From: an uncultured Flavobacteriales bacterium
GTDB taxonomy: Bacteria; Bacteroidota; Bacteroidia; Flavobacteriales; Crocinitomicaceae
DNA: 64,000 bases
Reading direction: 5' to 3'
NCBI GenBank assembly: GCA_946480085.1
Contig: CAMLHZ010000008.1
Coordinates: forward strand, 1 to 64,000
In this document: positions 62,172 to 64,000 of the stretch, one piece after another
How the letters are laid out: the number at the start of each line of letters is the position of its first letter
How positions within the stretch are numbered: the stretch's first letter is position 1
Notes under the pieces: generated by a model
Seen by the model: only the letters and a program-made list of their open reading frames with translations
Databases searched by the model: none
What the model was told of the DNA's origin: nothing
Position numbers and translations under genes: made by a program

Positions 62172-63410
62172 ATGGAAAACGATTTATTACTCAACCTTGC
62201 TGAAGCCTTTGGAACACCACTTTATGTATACGATGAAGCGAAGATCATTTCGCAATATCATCGATTGAAGAACGCTTTTGGTAAGCAGGAAGTAAAACTT
62301 CATTATGCAATGAAGGCTTTGAGTAATTCTGCCATTCTGAAAGTGTTAAAAAATGAAGGTTGTGGTTTAGACGCTGTATCCATTGAAGAGGTTCATTTAG
62401 GATTGCGTGTGGGATATCTACCTCATGACATCATGTATACACCAAACGGTGTTTCGTTCAGTGAAATTGAAGAAGCTGTAAATCTTGGTGTAACCATCAA
62501 TATTGATAATCTGAGCGTACTAGAGCAATTCGGAGCGAAATACAAGTCGCGTGTTCCTGTGTGTGTTCGCATTAATCCGCACATCATGGCGGGAGGAAAT
62601 GCCAATATTTCAGTTGGACATATCGACTCCAAATTTGGAATTTCAATTCATCAGGTTCGACATATTCAGCGCATTGCTGATCATTATAAAATGAAAATTA
62701 TTGGTTTGCACATGCATACCGGAAGTGATATTGTTGATGCAGAAGTGTTTTTACGTGGTGCAGAATTGTTGTACGATACAGCTTCCCTTTTTGGCGATCT
62801 GGAGTTCATGGATTTCGGTTCCGGATTCAAAGTGGCTTACAAAGAAGATGACTACGTAACACCAATTGAAGAAATAGGAGCAAGGATCGGAGAATCGTTC
62901 ATAGAGTTTTGTAACAATTACGGACGAAAAATTGAATTGAGATTCGAGCCCGGAAAATTCCTTGTTTCAGAATCCGGAGTTTTGTTGACTTCTGTTAATG
63001 TAGTGAAACAAACCACTTCAACCGTTTTTCTGGGAGTTAACAGCGGACAAAATCACTTGATTCGTCCAATGTTTTACAACGCATACCACAGAATTGAAAA
63101 TATCTCCAATGAGAACGGTCCGAAAAAATTGTATTCCGTAGTTGGATACATCTGTGAAACGGATACGTTTGCTTATGACCGTCCAATCAATGAAACAAAA
63201 GAAGGTGATGTACTTGCCATTCACAATGCGGGAGCTTATGGTTTCAGCATGAGCAATCAATACAACTCACGTTTGCGCCCGGCCGAAGTACTTGTAAGCA
63301 ACAATGTTGGTCATCTTATTCGCCGACGTGAAGTTCTCGAAGATCTTATTCAAACCGAAATCGAATATATCCCTGAATCTGTAGCGCAAATTTCACCGAT
63401 GCTCAACTAA
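62172..63410 (+). CDS. lysA: Diaminopimelate decarboxylase
   Basis: The protein has 412 aa. A fold-type III PLP barrel: LHYAMKALSN contains the Schiff-base Lys48, followed by VRINPHIMAGGNANISVGHI, KFGIS, LHMHTGSDI and MDFGSGFKV. The second domain has RFEPGKFLVSESG and CETDTFAYDR (catalytic Cys) with GAYGFSMSNQYNSRLRPAEV. It makes L-lysine from meso-diaminopimelate. It has its own consensus promoter and a UUCG-loop terminator, so it is monocistronic. Confidence 0.96.
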   Translation: MENDLLLNLAEAFGTPLYVYDEAKIISQYHRLKNAFGKQEVKLHYAMKALSNSAILKVLKNEGCGLDAVSIEEVHLGLRVGYLPHDIMYTPNGVSFSEIEEAVNLGVTINIDNLSVLEQFGAKYKSRVPVCVRINPHIMAGGNANISVGHIDSKFGISIHQVRHIQRIADHYKMKIIGLHMHTGSDIVDAEVFLRGAELLYDTASLFGDLEFMDFGSGFKVAYKEDDYVTPIEEIGARIGESFIEFCNNYGRKIELRFEPGKFLVSESGVLLTSVNVVKQTTSTVFLGVNSGQNHLIRPMFYNAYHRIENISNENGPKKLYSVVGYICETDTFAYDRPINETKEGDVLAIHNAGAYGFSMSNQYNSRLRPAEVLVSNNVGHLIRRREVLEDLIQTEIEYIPESVAQISPMLN

Positions 63411-63435
63411 AATCTGATAAAATGTATTGGTGTAA

Positions 63436-63457
63436 GGGAGCTTCGGCTCCCTTTTTT
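63436..63457 (+). terminator. Intrinsic terminator of lysA
   Basis: GGGAGC/GCTCCC closes a TTCG tetraloop and is followed by six T residues, 25 bp after the lysA stop. Confidence 0.93.
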
Positions 63458-63458
63458 G

Positions 63459-63581
63459 TTATCTCAACTCCGCTTGATAACCGTTAGTCTGAGTAATCAA
63501 GCTTTAGCATAGGTCATCGAGTTCCGAAGTTTGGAAATGAAGGTGACTGAGCGCCTGTCTGCCGAACAGGCAGGGAGTCGA
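63459..63581. repeat. Dispersed repeats with a nested palindrome insertion
   Basis: GTTATCTCAACTCCGCTTGA (63459-63478) and GGTCATCGAGTTCCGAAG (63513-63530) are members of the GGTCATCGAGCGGAG family. At 63547-63581 a third element, CTGAGCG|GAGTCGAAGTT, is split by a 21-bp palindrome (63554-63574; CCTGTCTGCCGAACAGGCAGG). Confidence 0.7.
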
Positions 63582-63583
63582 AG

Positions 63584-64000
63584 TTACGCATCAAATAAAG
63601 CCTGAATGTCAAACTTTTTCATCTTCATAAAAGCATCCATCACACGTGGACCTTTTTCAGGATCGCCCATCAATTGTCCTAAAATAGTTGGCACCACTTG
63701 CCACGACATTCCGTATTCGTCTTTCAGCCAGCCACACTGAGATTCTTTTCCATTCTTACCGATCAATTTATACCAATAGTGATCAATTTCTTCCTGCGTT
63801 TCACAACTAATAACAAAGGAAACCGATTCATTGAATTGAAAATGTGGTCCGCCATTTAATCCCATGAACTTTGTTCCGTTCAATTCAAAAATGGTAACCA
63901 TTGGATTTACACTTACAATTTTAGAATTCGGAAAAATCGAACAGTAAAAATTCGCAGCTTCTTCAGCTTTATGGTCATACCATAAACATGGATAAATCGG
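63584..64000 (-). CDS. VOC (PhnB-like) family protein, C-terminal part (runs off the window)
   Basis: The frame is open to the right edge (138 aa seen) and its beginning lies outside. Read from the edge: PIYPCLWYDHKAEEAANFYC, SIFPNSKIVSVNP, then MVTIFELNGTKFMGLNGGPH and SVSFVISCETQEEIDHYWYK, with WLKDEYGMSWQVVPTILGQL near the end. This is the PhnB-like glyoxalase fold. Members bind metal and small ligands; the exact reaction is unknown. An internal ATG at 63901 is not the true start, since conservation continues upstream. Confidence 0.9.
   Translation of the reverse strand, partial: PIYPCLWYDHKAEEAANFYCSIFPNSKIVSVNPMVTIFELNGTKFMGLNGGPHFQFNESVSFVISCETQEEIDHYWYKLIGKNGKESQCGWLKDEYGMSWQVVPTILGQLMGDPEKGPRVMDAFMKMKKFDIQALFDA

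Overview
The window comes from a member of the Bacteroidota, most likely a flavobacterium of the Crocinitomicaceae/Fluviicola kind. This is inferred from the AT-rich sequence, the type IX secretion sorting domains, Bacteroidota-typical families (DUF4301, DUF4403, DUF4180, LytTR regulators with propeller kinases, twin ExbD), and promoters of the form TTG-N19-TAnnTTTG with almost no Shine-Dalgarno sites. It reads as ordinary chromosome with short operons on both strands. The gaps between operons are crowded with small palindromic repeats. No phage, transposase, rRNA operon or CRISPR array was seen.

Layout. 1-4000: the N-terminus of an M1 aminopeptidase, a stand-alone T9SS sorting domain, a candidate structured RNA, two tandem secreted paralogs and an HPP membrane protein. 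4000-10000: DUF58, DUF4301, a methyltransferase, a lipoprotein cytochrome c, a cobalamin adenosyltransferase, DUF2795 and a membrane protein. 10300-16700: a minus-strand RND efflux operon (adaptor, pump, outer-membrane factor) with a small exported protein upstream. 16700-31000: YchF, an SRPBCC/M28/DinB operon with overlapping genes, an alpha-oxoamine synthase (sphingolipid or sulfonolipid entry enzyme), an orphan histidine kinase, acyl-CoA dehydrogenase, AnmK, a Glu/Leu-type dehydrogenase and NhaA. 31100-35700: ExbB-ExbD-ExbD-TonB-TonB followed by FolC.

35729-36420 holds the most unusual locus. A complete tRNA-Val(TAC) is followed by damaged copies of its own 3' end and terminator. These copies contain an inserted palindrome and bracket a small GIY-YIG endonuclease gene. 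36480-48700 is rich in exported proteins of unknown role and includes a LytTR response regulator with its propeller histidine kinase. 49200-55500 is a second RND operon headed by a TetR regulator with a perfect 20-bp palindrome at its promoter. 55600-64000 holds a hydrolase, PdxJ, a CBS/NadK/LacI operon, a DUF4139 protein, LysA and a VOC protein that runs off the window edge.

How the genes fit together: much of the content serves the cell envelope. It covers energy transfer to the outer membrane (ExbB/ExbD/TonB), two efflux pumps, envelope lipid and peptidoglycan metabolism (oxoamine synthase, AnmK, LysA) and T9SS export. Cofactor enzymes (NadK, PdxJ, FolC, cobalamin adenosyltransferase) are scattered among these genes.
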